Assembly (NCBI GenBank): GCA_963736285.1
Contig: CAVTOA010000003.1
Span: 1,433,831 to 1,497,830 of the forward strand
Source of the DNA: CAVTOA01 sp963736285
Lineage (GTDB): Bacteria; Actinomycetota; Actinomycetes; Mycobacteriales; QHCE01
Direction of reading: 5' to 3'
DNA length: 64,000 nucleotides
Positions 35,158-44,672 of this stretch are shown in pieces. The position numbers were made by a program, and so were the translations under genes. The notes under the pieces are model-generated. The model had not been told where the DNA came from and made no database searches. It saw only the letters and a list, made by a program, of their open reading frames with translations. The stretch's first letter is position 1. The number at the start of each line of letters is the position of its first letter.

Positions 35158-36459
35158 ATGCGAGAACTCGATATCGCAGCCGTCGGCGTCGGCCCATTCA
35201 ATCTAGCCTTGGCCGCGCTCGCCGATGAGGTCCCAGAGCTGCGGCTCCAGGCATACGATGCCAAGCCGGCCTTCGATTGGCACCCAGGGCTGCTGTTGGA
35301 CTGGGCGACTCTACAGGTGAGTTTTCTCGCTGACTTGGTCAGTTTGGTCCAGCCGACCAGCCGGTGGTCTTTCCTATCGTATTTGGTGGACCGGGACCGC
35401 ATGTATCCGTTTTACATTGCCGAACGGTTTCACATCCCGCGCCGGGAATACGCCGACTATTGCGGCTGGGTGGCCTCGAGCCTTCCGTCGGTCACGTTTG
35501 GCACCGAAGTAACCGCGCTGCACTGGAATCCCGACCGTCGCGTGTGGACGATCGACCTCGCTACAGGTGCCCCAGCACATCGACGCGTTCGTCAGCAAGA
35601 TGCCCGCAACGTCGTGTTGGGAGTCGGCACCAAGCCGCTGCTGCCGCAGGCGTTGCGGGGTGTGGAAGACCCGCGACTGATCCATTCCGAACATTATCTG
35701 TCACATGTGGACCAATGGCATGATGCCCAACAAGTAATCGTCGTGGGTTCCGGACAGTCTGGCGCCGAAGTTTTTCTGGACCTGCTGCGGCGGCAGCGGA
35801 ACTACGGCTGGGCGATCACCTGGGCGACCCGGACCGCAAGCTTTGCGCCGCTGGACTACAGCAAGCTGGTGTTGGAATACACAACCCCGGAATATATGCG
35901 CTATTTCCACAGTCTGGCTCCGGCGAGGCGGGATGAGCTCATCGAGAGCCAGTGGCAGCTATATAAAGGAATCGACGCCGAGACGATCGACGCCATCCAC
36001 GCCGAGCTCTACGAACACATGCTCGATGGCGACCGGCCGCCGGTCCGGCTGTTTCCGGCGACCACGGTGGACGGCATTGACTCAGCGACTGGCGGAATGC
36101 GTCTGCACTGTCACAATGCGGACACTGGTGCCCGGTTCGCGATAGATGCCGGTGCCGTCGTCGCGGCCACTGGGTATGCCGCTGAGATCCCGCGTTTTCT
36201 CGACCCGGTGCGTGAGCTCATCGCCTGGGACGAGCAGGGGCGCTATCAGGTCAGCGTCGATCACCGGGTGCTGACTGACGACGCGGTGACCGGCGGTCTG
36301 TTCGTACAGAACGCCGAGTTACACACCCACGGCGCCGCCGCCCCCGACTTGGGCATCGGTGCGTATCGAAGCGCCACCCTCCTCAATCACGTTGCCCAGC
36401 GCGACCTCTTCCGGTTACCTAAGCGCACCGCATTCCAGACTTTCGGAGGTGTGTCGTGA
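35158..36459 (+). CDS. Lysine/diamine N-hydroxylase (DesB/IucD family)
   Basis: 433 residues. FAD- and NADPH-dependent hydroxylation of the terminal amine to give the hydroxamate precursor. AAVGVGPFNLALAALADE is the FAD site; FDWHPGLLLDWATLQVSFLA and VQPTSRWSFLSYLVDRDR are typical of lysine N6-monooxygenases; VIVVGSGQSGAEVFLDLL is the NADPH site; AATGYA closes the pattern. Last gene of the decarboxylase-synthetase-acyltransferase-hydroxylase operon, a different order from Streptomyces desABCD. Confidence 0.94.
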   Translation: MRELDIAAVGVGPFNLALAALADEVPELRLQAYDAKPAFDWHPGLLLDWATLQVSFLADLVSLVQPTSRWSFLSYLVDRDRMYPFYIAERFHIPRREYADYCGWVASSLPSVTFGTEVTALHWNPDRRVWTIDLATGAPAHRRVRQQDARNVVLGVGTKPLLPQALRGVEDPRLIHSEHYLSHVDQWHDAQQVIVVGSGQSGAEVFLDLLRRQRNYGWAITWATRTASFAPLDYSKLVLEYTTPEYMRYFHSLAPARRDELIESQWQLYKGIDAETIDAIHAELYEHMLDGDRPPVRLFPATTVDGIDSATGGMRLHCHNADTGARFAIDAGAVVAATGYAAEIPRFLDPVRELIAWDEQGRYQVSVDHRVLTDDAVTGGLFVQNAELHTHGAAAPDLGIGAYRSATLLNHVAQRDLFRLPKRTAFQTFGGVS

Positions 36460-36791
36460 TAAGCCAGAACCCATGGCAGGCTATCGGCTCACGTCGACCG
36501 CCTGGTGGTGTCTGGAGGTGGCGATCACATGATCCGGCACGCTCGCCACTTTCCGGTCGGCCGTAAACCCGTTGTCAGCTAACAAATACGGTGGGTAGCG
36601 ACGGGTAGTCGGCGCGCGCCGCGCCCGCAAAAATTTTGCCGACGTGTGAGGGAGCGAAACACCAGCTAGATCCGGATGAGAAATGGTGTGACGTAAAAGA
36701 ATATTGTGAATTGTCGCCGATTTCTCAGGAACTTGTGAATAATGCCGCCTTGGGAGTGCATGACGGGCGCTGTGAAAGGAAAATATTCGGG
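36460..36791. other. Intergenic stretch after siderophore operon
   Basis: 332 bases. No supportable gene; an in-frame extension upstream of the next CDS (to 36636) is not protein-like. No strong hairpin or iron box was seen. Confidence 0.45.
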
Positions 36792-37607
36792 ATGAGTTCT
36801 TCGACGGAACGGCCGGGGTGGGCACCAGACGAGGTCGATCTTGGCCAGCCCAGTGCGGCGAGGGCCTATGACTACTACTTAGGTGGCTCGCACAATTTCG
36901 CTGTGGACCGAGAATTAGCGCAGAAAGCCATGCAGGTGATGCCAAATCTGGCTCAAGCCGCTGCGGCCAATCGGGGCTTTCTGCGCCGTGCTACTCAACA
37001 CCTGATTAGCCAGGGGGTCACCCAGTTCTTAGACATTGGTTCAGGGATCCCCACTGTCGGCAACACGCATGAGATCGCGCAACGCGGGAATGATCAAGCG
37101 CGGGTGGTCTATGCCGACCTCGACCCTGTCGCGGTCATCCACAGTGAAGCGATGCTGGTCGACAACGACAATGCCGCCATTGTGGCGGCGGATCTCCGCA
37201 AGCCGGCAGAGCTACTCGCCGAGGTCAAGAGCACCGGTCTGCTGGACTTCGAGCGTCCGATAGCGGTCATGCTTATCGCGGTACTGCACTTTCTGTCCGA
37301 TGACGACAATCCATATGAGGTGGTCGGGCAGCTGCGCGACGCACTCGCACCAGGCAGCTACATCACCATTAGCCATGCCACCCTTGACGGCGAGACCGAA
37401 GTGGGCAGCGTCGTCGAACTCTACAAGAAGAGCCCTAATCCGCTGCGGGTACGGAGTCGGGAAGAATTCACAAAATTCTTTGACGGGTTAACGCTGCTCG
37501 AGCCAGGCGCGGTCTTCGTGCCGCAGTGGCGCCCTGGGCCCAACGAGGTATTCGCCGACGAACCCCGGCTTTCTAGCAACTTTGGTGCTGTTGGCCAAAA
37601 GGCTTGA
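36792..37607 (+). CDS. SAM-dependent methyltransferase, DUF574/Methyltransf_19 family
   Basis: 271 residues. Opening motif PSAARAYDYYLGGSHNFAVD and QFLDIGSGIPTVGNTHEIAQ are diagnostic of this actinobacterial family; VVYADLDPVAV is the acidic strand of the SAM site, and MLIAVLHFLSDDDNPYEVV follows. Substrate unknown. ATG 36792 begins the conserved region. It ends 24 bases before the c-di-GMP protein gene, so the two may share a transcript. Confidence 0.92.
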   Translation: MSSSTERPGWAPDEVDLGQPSAARAYDYYLGGSHNFAVDRELAQKAMQVMPNLAQAAAANRGFLRRATQHLISQGVTQFLDIGSGIPTVGNTHEIAQRGNDQARVVYADLDPVAVIHSEAMLVDNDNAAIVAADLRKPAELLAEVKSTGLLDFERPIAVMLIAVLHFLSDDDNPYEVVGQLRDALAPGSYITISHATLDGETEVGSVVELYKKSPNPLRVRSREEFTKFFDGLTLLEPGAVFVPQWRPGPNEVFADEPRLSSNFGAVGQKA

Positions 37608-37631
37608 CGCAGCGAACAAGGTAAGGCTGCT

Positions 37632-39818
37632 ATGTCTGTACTAGCGGAGGATCCGCGTTTCCGCACGAGCGTCGAGCGGTTTAGTCGACTGTGGACGAAG
37701 CGCGTTCTGGGAACCAGCTACGTGTCAATGACGGAGCTGGAAGTCGCCGCGCTCCTCACGAAGCTGAGCTATTACCTCGTCGGCGCGTCGAGCGGAGACG
37801 ACGCCGGCGTTCCGCACGCTCGCCGTGTGGGTGAGGCTTTGGTGGCCGCGCACTTCACCGGGCCCGACACACTCGAGCGTGCGATCGCGTTCCTCGCTGA
37901 GGAGCTGCCGGTATTGCTCGAGACGTTAGTGAATGCGGATCCCACTTTCGTACTCCAGCGTGAGCCGCGAGACCGAGTGCCAGCGGTATTGGGCGCTGTT
38001 GCCTCTGGCTATTCTCGGGCGTTGCGCGACATCACCCTGGCTGAGCAGGAGCAGATCCTTCGCGCGGGTTTGGCGGCGCGTCGGAAAGCCGAGCGGGCGC
38101 TCCGCGAGAGCGAAGCGCGGTTTCGCGCGGTGTTCGAGCATGCGGCCATCGGTATCGGCATCTGCGATGCCCAGACCGGTCGGGTCATCACCGCGAATCA
38201 GACACTCGCCGACATGTTTGGTTATTCAGTCGCAGAGTTCTGCGAGTTCTATGCGGAGCAATTCGTGCACCCCGACGATGCGCACGACTTTTGGCCCGCC
38301 TATCACGAGACGATTCGTGGAGAACGCGATCACATGCGTATGGAAAAGCAGTACCTGCGCAGTGATGGCAATTCCATGTGGACCGATGTCACCGCTTCGT
38401 TGATTCGGGACGAACAAGGTAATCCGCGTTATCTCGTTGGAATGCTCGAAGACGTCACGCAGCAGCACGAATTTCAGGAGGTATTGCAGCGCCAAGCCCG
38501 ATATGACTCGCTCACTAAGCTCCCGAACAGAGTGCTTTTTTTCGAGCATCTTCAACAAACCATCGACCAAGCTGGCGAGGATACTCGCCTCGGCCTGTGC
38601 TACATCGACCTTGACCAGTTCAAGACCACTAACGACACGCTCGGACACCATATGGGTGACCGGCTACTGGTTGCGGTGGCGCAACGACTGGAAAAAGTCG
38701 TGTCGGGGGAGGGGCGGCTGTTGGCCAGGCTGTCAAGTGACGAGTTTGTGGTCCTGATCGACAACCCTGCCGGGACGAGCGAAGTGGTGTCTATTGCGGA
38801 GTCGGTTCTGCGCGCTTTCGAGGACCCCGTCTCCATCGATGCTTTGGAGCTTCGGATCTCCGCGAGTATTGGCGTGCTTGAACGGCAACTTGCCGGCACG
38901 GATGCGGCAGAATTAATGAAGGACGCCGACCTCACCTTGCTGTGGGCTAAGTCTGCTGGCAAGGGTCGTTGGGCGCTTTACGACCCCGAGCGCAACAAAC
39001 GGGAGCTGGCAAAGTATCGGTTGTCGGCCGCTATTCCGCTGGCTTTGGAGCGTCGTGAGTTCTTCTTGGAGTATCAGCCGCTGGTAAGTCTGGAGAACGG
39101 GTCGTGGTATGGCGCCGAGGCATTGGTGCGCTGGCAGCATCCGCAATATGGTCGGCTAGCCCCGGACAAATTTATTCAGTTGGCAGAAGACACCGGTCAG
39201 ATCGTCCCGTTGGGACGGTGGGTGTTGCAGAGCGCGTGCAAACAGGCGCGTCAATGGTTAGAGCAGCATGGTGACGATTCCCCGGTCATGAGCGTGAATC
39301 TTGCGGTCCAGCAGCTTCGTGCGCAGGATCAACACGATTTCGTGCGGGATGTCATGGAGATCCTCGAGCGTACGGGGGTTCCTCCAGCGAAGCTGCAACT
39401 GGAGATCACCGAGAGCGCGGTCATGAATCCAGACGACGATTCGCTCGGCACGTTGCACGAACTGGCCGAACGTGGGGTGCGGATCGCTATAGATGACTTC
39501 GGCACCGGGTATTCCAACCTTGCGTATTTGCGGCGATTGCCCGTGCATGGGCTCAAGCTAGCGGGGTCGTTTGTGGACGGTTTGCGCTCGCCGGAGCGTC
39601 CAGACCCAGTGGACGGACGCATCGTCGCCACGCTTATTACGCTTGCGCAAACCTTAGGTTTGGCGGTCACTGCCGAGGAGATCGAGACTCGGGAGCAGGC
39701 AGCTCGGCTAAGGGCATTTGGTTGTGACATAGGGCAGGGGTATTTGTTTTCTCGCCCGCAGTTGCCGGAGGCGCTCTCGGATTTTGCTTCGCCGTACCCG
39801 ATGCCGCAACAGGTCTGA
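37632..39818 (+). CDS. PAS-GGDEF-EAL cyclic-di-GMP signalling protein
   Basis: 728 residues, cytoplasmic. Residues 1-150 are an unassigned helical sensor-like region, 155-285 a PAS domain with PAC, 290-455 GGDEF, 470-720 EAL. The GGDEF site reads LSSDEF, lacking the two glycines, so cyclase activity is unlikely. The EAL phosphodiesterase residues appear intact: EALVRW, SVNLAVQQL, LEITESAVM, IDDFGTGYSN, the Lys in GLKLAGSFV, TAEEIET and GCDIGQGYLF. It is thus probably a phosphodiesterase. Follows the methyltransferase by 24 bases. Confidence 0.94.
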   Translation: MSVLAEDPRFRTSVERFSRLWTKRVLGTSYVSMTELEVAALLTKLSYYLVGASSGDDAGVPHARRVGEALVAAHFTGPDTLERAIAFLAEELPVLLETLVNADPTFVLQREPRDRVPAVLGAVASGYSRALRDITLAEQEQILRAGLAARRKAERALRESEARFRAVFEHAAIGIGICDAQTGRVITANQTLADMFGYSVAEFCEFYAEQFVHPDDAHDFWPAYHETIRGERDHMRMEKQYLRSDGNSMWTDVTASLIRDEQGNPRYLVGMLEDVTQQHEFQEVLQRQARYDSLTKLPNRVLFFEHLQQTIDQAGEDTRLGLCYIDLDQFKTTNDTLGHHMGDRLLVAVAQRLEKVVSGEGRLLARLSSDEFVVLIDNPAGTSEVVSIAESVLRAFEDPVSIDALELRISASIGVLERQLAGTDAAELMKDADLTLLWAKSAGKGRWALYDPERNKRELAKYRLSAAIPLALERREFFLEYQPLVSLENGSWYGAEALVRWQHPQYGRLAPDKFIQLAEDTGQIVPLGRWVLQSACKQARQWLEQHGDDSPVMSVNLAVQQLRAQDQHDFVRDVMEILERTGVPPAKLQLEITESAVMNPDDDSLGTLHELAERGVRIAIDDFGTGYSNLAYLRRLPVHGLKLAGSFVDGLRSPERPDPVDGRIVATLITLAQTLGLAVTAEEIETREQAARLRAFGCDIGQGYLFSRPQLPEALSDFASPYPMPQQV

Positions 39819-39846
39819 TGCACGCTGTGCAAGAGCTCGTCGGCTC

Positions 39847-40287
39847 TTAGGTGAATACCCAGTGCCGATATGCCACATAGTTAATGAGCACCGTCAGTGC
39901 GGTGGCGATGGCTTTGGCGATGAGGTACTCGAGCCCTAGCGCCGCCAATCCGGTGACGACAGCCAGAGTGAGCCCGTAGTTGACCGCGACGAGGGCGCAG
40001 TAGCGGGTGAGTTGTTTTCCGACAGGTGCGTTGCTTTCAAACGCCCATATCCGGTTGAGTCCAAAGTTGACAACAAACGCGACGAGGTAGGCGAGAGTGG
40101 TGGCTAATGGCAGCCAGATGTGGAGTACGCCATGGGTGAGAAAGAGGATGCCCACATCGGCAATGAAGCTCAAGCCGCCTATGCACAAGTAACGAGAAAG
40201 GCTGTGACGGTAGATGCGGCGTATGAGCTGAGGTATAGGACGCGCGGCAACGACAGGTTCGGGGGTGGGTCTCAAGTCTGATGTCAT
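39847..40287 (-). CDS. GtrA-family membrane protein
   Basis: 146 residues with four membrane helices: YLCIGGLSFIADVGILFLTH, TTLAYLVAFVVNFGLNRIWA, a third at YCALVAVNYGLTLAVVTGLA, and YLIAKAIATALTVLINYVAY ending RHWVF. GtrA proteins are thought to help flip or present polyprenyl-phosphate sugars. It diverges from the glycan operon that starts at 40437. ATG 40287 begins the family-like sequence. Confidence 0.9.
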   Translation of the reverse strand: MTSDLRPTPEPVVAARPIPQLIRRIYRHSLSRYLCIGGLSFIADVGILFLTHGVLHIWLPLATTLAYLVAFVVNFGLNRIWAFESNAPVGKQLTRYCALVAVNYGLTLAVVTGLAALGLEYLIAKAIATALTVLINYVAYRHWVFT

Positions 40288-40436
40288 CGGAGTATGGTTG
40301 CCTCGGCTATTTGCTGGGTTCGTGCGTGGTTGTACCGCTTTGCGGTGGCCAGCTAAACGCGATGTGCGGTTTAGGGGCTTCACTGTAGCGCCAAGCCTGT
40401 TCGAGTCGTGGAACCTTCTCTGATTTGGAGCGTGAC

Positions 40437-42047
40437 ATGCACGACGTGGCGATGGTGCAAGAAAGGCCCACCATTTCTGAGAAACAAGATGGCACCGGCG
40501 CATCTCTAGGTCTACATAGGCTCCTGTTCAACCGTTCCTGGAAAATCTGGTGCACTGCCTTTGTTGCCTTCTTTCTCATGGGCGGTGCGTGGGCCCTCGC
40601 TGCTCCATATGACGGCACACCTGATGAGACGGCACATGTCATACGCGCCGCCGGGGTCGCCAAGGGGCAGATACTGCGGAAACCCGAGGATGCCGCTGGT
40701 GGCACCGGCGCGGTGCAGCGGGTAGGTGCGGGCTTGGTTCCCCACAACAACACTTGTTACCACAGCGATGTCACCAAAACGCCTGCCTGTGCGGACAGTC
40801 CCGGTACTGGCGGGGACAGGGAGATCGATGCCGGTACTGGAGCGGGTCGCTATAACCCGCTGTATTACGCGGCAGTCGGCGGACCTTTGGCGTTGTGGCC
40901 AAACTGGGTGGGTCTTCTTCTTGCCAGGCTCATTAGTGCCGCTATATGTGCGGCGTTCTTGGCGTCCGCGGTCTTGAGTTGTGTGCGGTGGCGTCGATCG
41001 CCGTTGCTGTTGGCGGGATTAGTGGTGGCTGTCACGCCGGTTGTCATTCACTTGTCGGGCGGGATCAACCCCAACTCTGTAGAGATCGCCGCCAGTATCT
41101 CGTTGTTCGCTGCGCTTATCCCCCTTCTTCTGTCCCGCGAAGATGCGGCTATGTCCGCATGGCTGCGGCGGGCGGCCATAGCGGCCATTGTTGTTGCGCA
41201 ACTGCGAACCATGGGCCCGGAGATCATTGTGGGGGCGCTGTTGGTGATGCTCGTCCCGCCGGTGCGTGCGCGCATTCGTCAGCTGTGGGCGCACACCGCG
41301 ACTCGTTGGTGGGGGCTGGGCGTGGTGATTTCCATGGCCGCCGGTGTGGTGTGGACACAGGTGGCGGATGCTGCCGAGATCGGCCACTACGCGAGCGATG
41401 TGCATTACACGCTTCATCAAGCACTTGCATGGGAGCTTGATTCGCGACTTCCGTGGTACCTGACGAGCATGGCGGACGGCTTGTCTTATTTCGACACCAA
41501 CACTCCTTATGTTGGCCTTGGTTGGACTCTGGCATTTGGCGCGTTGTTGTTGTTTGCCGTTGCCTGCGGAACGAACCCGCAACGGTGGCGGTTGGTGGCA
41601 CTTAGCGCTGGCGTCATTGCTTTGCCGGTGGTCGTGGATGTCACCACCGTCAATAGCTATGGTTTTCCCTTCCAAGCGCGTTACATGTTGCCTTTGGCCG
41701 TCGGTCTCCCACTACTGGCGGCATTCGTCATAGGACAGCAGAAAAGGCTAGATGCGGCACTGAACACGTCGATAACGCGAATCTTTGTGGTCGCTTTGCT
41801 GCCGTTGCAGTGGGTGGCGCTCGTGCAGGTAATGATTCGTTGGCAGCATGGACTTGGTCTCGGGCGGCCTATTAACCCGTTTACTGGTAGTTGGCTGCCA
41901 CCGTTAGGACCGGTGCTTCCGATCGCGTCCATGACGGTAGCCCTCGCAGTTCTTGGCGTGCTGATCTGGCAGCTTGCCGGTCGACGTCCATCCGAAGACC
42001 AATCACCGCTTGTCTCTTTGGACAACGGGAGAGGGGCACACGCGTGA
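40437..42047 (+). CDS. DUF2142 polytopic membrane protein
   Basis: 536 residues with about twelve helices. The first loop PYDGTPDETAHVIRAAGVAKG contains the D-E motif of DUF2142/GT-C-like proteins, and HLSGGINPNSVEIAASI, QARYMLPLAVGLPLLAAFVI are typical. Probably a GT-C-fold glycosyltransferase acting on a lipid-linked sugar, but this is inference. ATG 40437 has GGAG 6 bases upstream; the upstream TTG at 40425 contains that RBS. The stop overlaps the next GTG by 4 bases. Confidence 0.85.
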   Translation: MHDVAMVQERPTISEKQDGTGASLGLHRLLFNRSWKIWCTAFVAFFLMGGAWALAAPYDGTPDETAHVIRAAGVAKGQILRKPEDAAGGTGAVQRVGAGLVPHNNTCYHSDVTKTPACADSPGTGGDREIDAGTGAGRYNPLYYAAVGGPLALWPNWVGLLLARLISAAICAAFLASAVLSCVRWRRSPLLLAGLVVAVTPVVIHLSGGINPNSVEIAASISLFAALIPLLLSREDAAMSAWLRRAAIAAIVVAQLRTMGPEIIVGALLVMLVPPVRARIRQLWAHTATRWWGLGVVISMAAGVVWTQVADAAEIGHYASDVHYTLHQALAWELDSRLPWYLTSMADGLSYFDTNTPYVGLGWTLAFGALLLFAVACGTNPQRWRLVALSAGVIALPVVVDVTTVNSYGFPFQARYMLPLAVGLPLLAAFVIGQQKRLDAALNTSITRIFVVALLPLQWVALVQVMIRWQHGLGLGRPINPFTGSWLPPLGPVLPIASMTVALAVLGVLIWQLAGRRPSEDQSPLVSLDNGRGAHA

Positions 42048-43723
42048 GCACCGGAACGTCATTGGGAACCAGCTACTACATTCACCCCACCGCAGAAGTC
42101 GAAGAGGGTGTCACCATCGGCGGGGGTACCCGGATCTGGCACCAGGTTCATGTCCGCCAGGGTGCCGCTTTTGGCAACGACTGCAATCTCGGAAAGAACG
42201 TTTTCGTCGACGAGTGCGTGCGGATTGGGCACCGGGCCAAAATCCAAAACAATGTCTCGGTGTATCGCGGGGTTGAGATCGGTGACGACGTGTTCGTCGG
42301 CCCGAGTGCTGTCTTTACCAACGATCTGCGCCCGCGCGCGGCTAACTCCGAGTGGCAGATCACTCCCACCATTGTGGAGCGCGGGTCCTCTATCGGGGCT
42401 AATGCGACCGTGGTGTGTGGAGTCACCATTGGTGCGCATGCCATGGTTGCCGCTGGCTCGGTGGTGACCCGATCAGTCCAGCCCCATCACCTTGTTGTCG
42501 GCAATCCCGCCCGGCACCGTGGCTGGGTGTGTGTCTGTGGGGAGGTGGTCTCTCGAAGTCTGGATCGACCCACGGACCTTCGATGCGAAGGATGTGTTCA
42601 GGTCGGTAGCAAGGTGAGTGCTCCGACAGTTCCGATCAGCAAGGTCGACATTGGAGCCGAAGAAGAGCAGCTTGTCCTTGAGGTATTGCGCTCGGGAATG
42701 TTGGCGCAGGGGCCCAAGGTGGCCGCATTGGAAGAAACGTTCGCGGCGGCCCAAGGTGTGGCGCATGCGGTGGCGGTCAGCAACGGCACGGTTGCCCTGG
42801 TCGCCGCGCTGAAGGCATTGGGGGTAGGCCCGGGAGACGAGGTCATCACTACGCCTTTCAGTTTTAATGCGACGCTAAACGCAATTTTGGAGGTCGGAGC
42901 AACCGCGCGTTTCGCCGATATCGCCGACGACTACACCATCGATCCCGCATCGGTGGCCGCTTTAATTAACGAGAAAACCACGGCCTTGCTGCCGGTGCAT
43001 CTCTACGGGTTGCCCGCAGACATGGCCGCAATCATGGAGCTAGCGTCACGATACGACCTCGCGGTGGTGGAAGATGCCGCCCAAGCGCATGGAGCCGCGT
43101 TCCTCGGGCGAGGTGTGGGGTCCTTCGGAGTGGGCACTTTCTCGTTGTATGGCACCAAAAATATCACCTGCGGCGAGGGAGGTCTGGTCACGACCAATGA
43201 CGATGCGGTCGCGGAGACTCTCCGTCTACTTCGGAATCAAGGCATGCGCGCGCGGTACGACTACGTGATGCCTGGCTACAACTGGCGCCTTACCGATCTC
43301 CAAGCAGCCGTGGCGATTCCTCAGGTCAATCGGCTAGAGAAGATCAACGCGGCACGCAGCGCTAATGCGGCTTATTTAACGGCACGCTTGGCGGACACAC
43401 CGGGTTTGCTGCTGCCGAAGGTTCCCGCTGGCCGCGACTCAGCGTGGCACCAGTACACGGTTCGGCTCACTGACGATGCGCCCCTTACGCGCGAAGCGTT
43501 GTGCGCACAACTCGCCGAAGCGGGCGTGGGCAGCGGCGTGTACTACCCAAAGCTCATGCACGAATACCCGTGTTACCGCAATCATTCCGGCGTCATGGTG
43601 GACGCAACCCCCATGGCGCAAAAAATCGCTGCCCAGGTCGTTTCATTGCCTGTTCATCCCGGCCTGGACGAACAGGATCTCGACTGGGTGGCCACTGTTG
43701 TGAAGGGAGCACTGAGTGCTTGA
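42044..43723 (+). CDS. Fusion: left-handed beta-helix N-acetyltransferase plus DegT/DnrJ/EryC1 aminotransferase
   Basis: 559 residues. Residues 1-165 have hexapeptide repeats (EVEEGVTIGGGTRIWHQVHV, VFVDECVRIGHRAKIQNNVS, GANATVVCGVTIGAHAMVAA) like WbpD/WlbB. Residues 166-200 form a four-Cys ribbon (VCVCGEV...RCEGC). From about 205 a complete PLP aminotransferase follows (SNGTVALVAAL, VVEDAAQAHGA, PLP Lys in SLYGTKNITCGEGG), like WbpE/WlbC. Both steps act on C3 of UDP-2-acetamido uronic acids in known pathways. GTG 42044 overlaps the preceding stop; the oxidoreductase gene overlaps the end by 8 bases. Confidence 0.9.
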   Translation: MSTGTSLGTSYYIHPTAEVEEGVTIGGGTRIWHQVHVRQGAAFGNDCNLGKNVFVDECVRIGHRAKIQNNVSVYRGVEIGDDVFVGPSAVFTNDLRPRAANSEWQITPTIVERGSSIGANATVVCGVTIGAHAMVAAGSVVTRSVQPHHLVVGNPARHRGWVCVCGEVVSRSLDRPTDLRCEGCVQVGSKVSAPTVPISKVDIGAEEEQLVLEVLRSGMLAQGPKVAALEETFAAAQGVAHAVAVSNGTVALVAALKALGVGPGDEVITTPFSFNATLNAILEVGATARFADIADDYTIDPASVAALINEKTTALLPVHLYGLPADMAAIMELASRYDLAVVEDAAQAHGAAFLGRGVGSFGVGTFSLYGTKNITCGEGGLVTTNDDAVAETLRLLRNQGMRARYDYVMPGYNWRLTDLQAAVAIPQVNRLEKINAARSANAAYLTARLADTPGLLLPKVPAGRDSAWHQYTVRLTDDAPLTREALCAQLAEAGVGSGVYYPKLMHEYPCYRNHSGVMVDATPMAQKIAAQVVSLPVHPGLDEQDLDWVATVVKGALSA

Positions 43724-44669
43724 GTTGGGTCTGGTTGGCGCCGGCATAATGGGCGCGAACCATGCGCGTGTGTCTATGGGACTAAAGGACGCACGGATCG
43801 GCATCGTGGTCGATCCAGATCGGGAGAAGGGCGAGGCGCTCGCCAAACACATCGGTGCTGAATATGCGAGCGGCGTCGGCGCCCTGTTCGGCAGAGTCGA
43901 CGCGGCGATAGCAACGGTGCCGACGGAGCTACATGCCAACGTGGGGCGGCAGTTGCTTGAGGGTGGGCTGGATCTACTCGTAGAGAAGCCCATTACCTCC
44001 ACTGTGGAGGAAGCGAAGATGCTGGTGGCCTGCGCCGCCGAACACGATCGCATTCTTATGGTGGGGCACGTGGAGCGGTTCAACCCGGCAGTATTGGGGT
44101 TGAACTCATTTGTCGACGACCTTCTGCATATCGAGATTAAGCGAGTGGGGCCGTTTACTCAGCGCGTCACCGTTGACGTGGTGCTCGATCTCATGATTCA
44201 TGACGTCGAGTTGGCGCGGTCGCTGGTGCCCGTGGGCGTGGAAGTCCGCGATGTCGCGGCGATTAGCCGCAAGGTGCGCACCGAATCCGAAGATCTGGCG
44301 ATCGCGATGTTGTCGTTTAGCAATGGCGTTACCGCTACCTTGACGGCAAGCCGGATCAGTCAAACCAAGCAGCGTCAAATCGAATTGACCCAAAAGGACA
44401 ATGTGGTCATCGCCGACCTGTTGCGGCAGCAGATCACTTTGCATCGGGTTGACCACGCCGAGTACGTAGGCGATAGCGGTATGCGATACCGTCAAAACAG
44501 TGTGATGGAAATCCCCTATTTGGAGCACCACGGCGAGCCGCTCTTCCTGGAGCAGCGGCACTTCGTGGAGTCCGTCCAAAATCATACCCAGCCAGTGGTG
44601 AGCGGAGCCGATGGTTTGGCGGCACTTGAGTTGGCCATCCGAATCCGCAACGCAACCTTTGAGAGGTAA
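43716..44669 (+). CDS. Gfo/Idh/MocA NAD-dependent sugar oxidoreductase (WlbA/WbpB-like)
   Basis: 317 residues. ELGLVGAGIMGANHARV is the nucleotide site, DLLVEKPITSTVEEAKML the catalytic EKP, GHVERFNPAV and DLMIHDVELARSLV carry the family's catalytic Asp/His. In WlbA/WbpB-type enzymes it makes the 3-keto sugar used by the aminotransferase, which is encoded directly upstream. GTG 43716 lies within the upstream gene. Confidence 0.92.
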   Translation: MLELGLVGAGIMGANHARVSMGLKDARIGIVVDPDREKGEALAKHIGAEYASGVGALFGRVDAAIATVPTELHANVGRQLLEGGLDLLVEKPITSTVEEAKMLVACAAEHDRILMVGHVERFNPAVLGLNSFVDDLLHIEIKRVGPFTQRVTVDVVLDLMIHDVELARSLVPVGVEVRDVAAISRKVRTESEDLAIAMLSFSNGVTATLTASRISQTKQRQIELTQKDNVVIADLLRQQITLHRVDHAEYVGDSGMRYRQNSVMEIPYLEHHGEPLFLEQRHFVESVQNHTQPVVSGADGLAALELAIRIRNATFER

Positions 44670-44672
44670 GAC

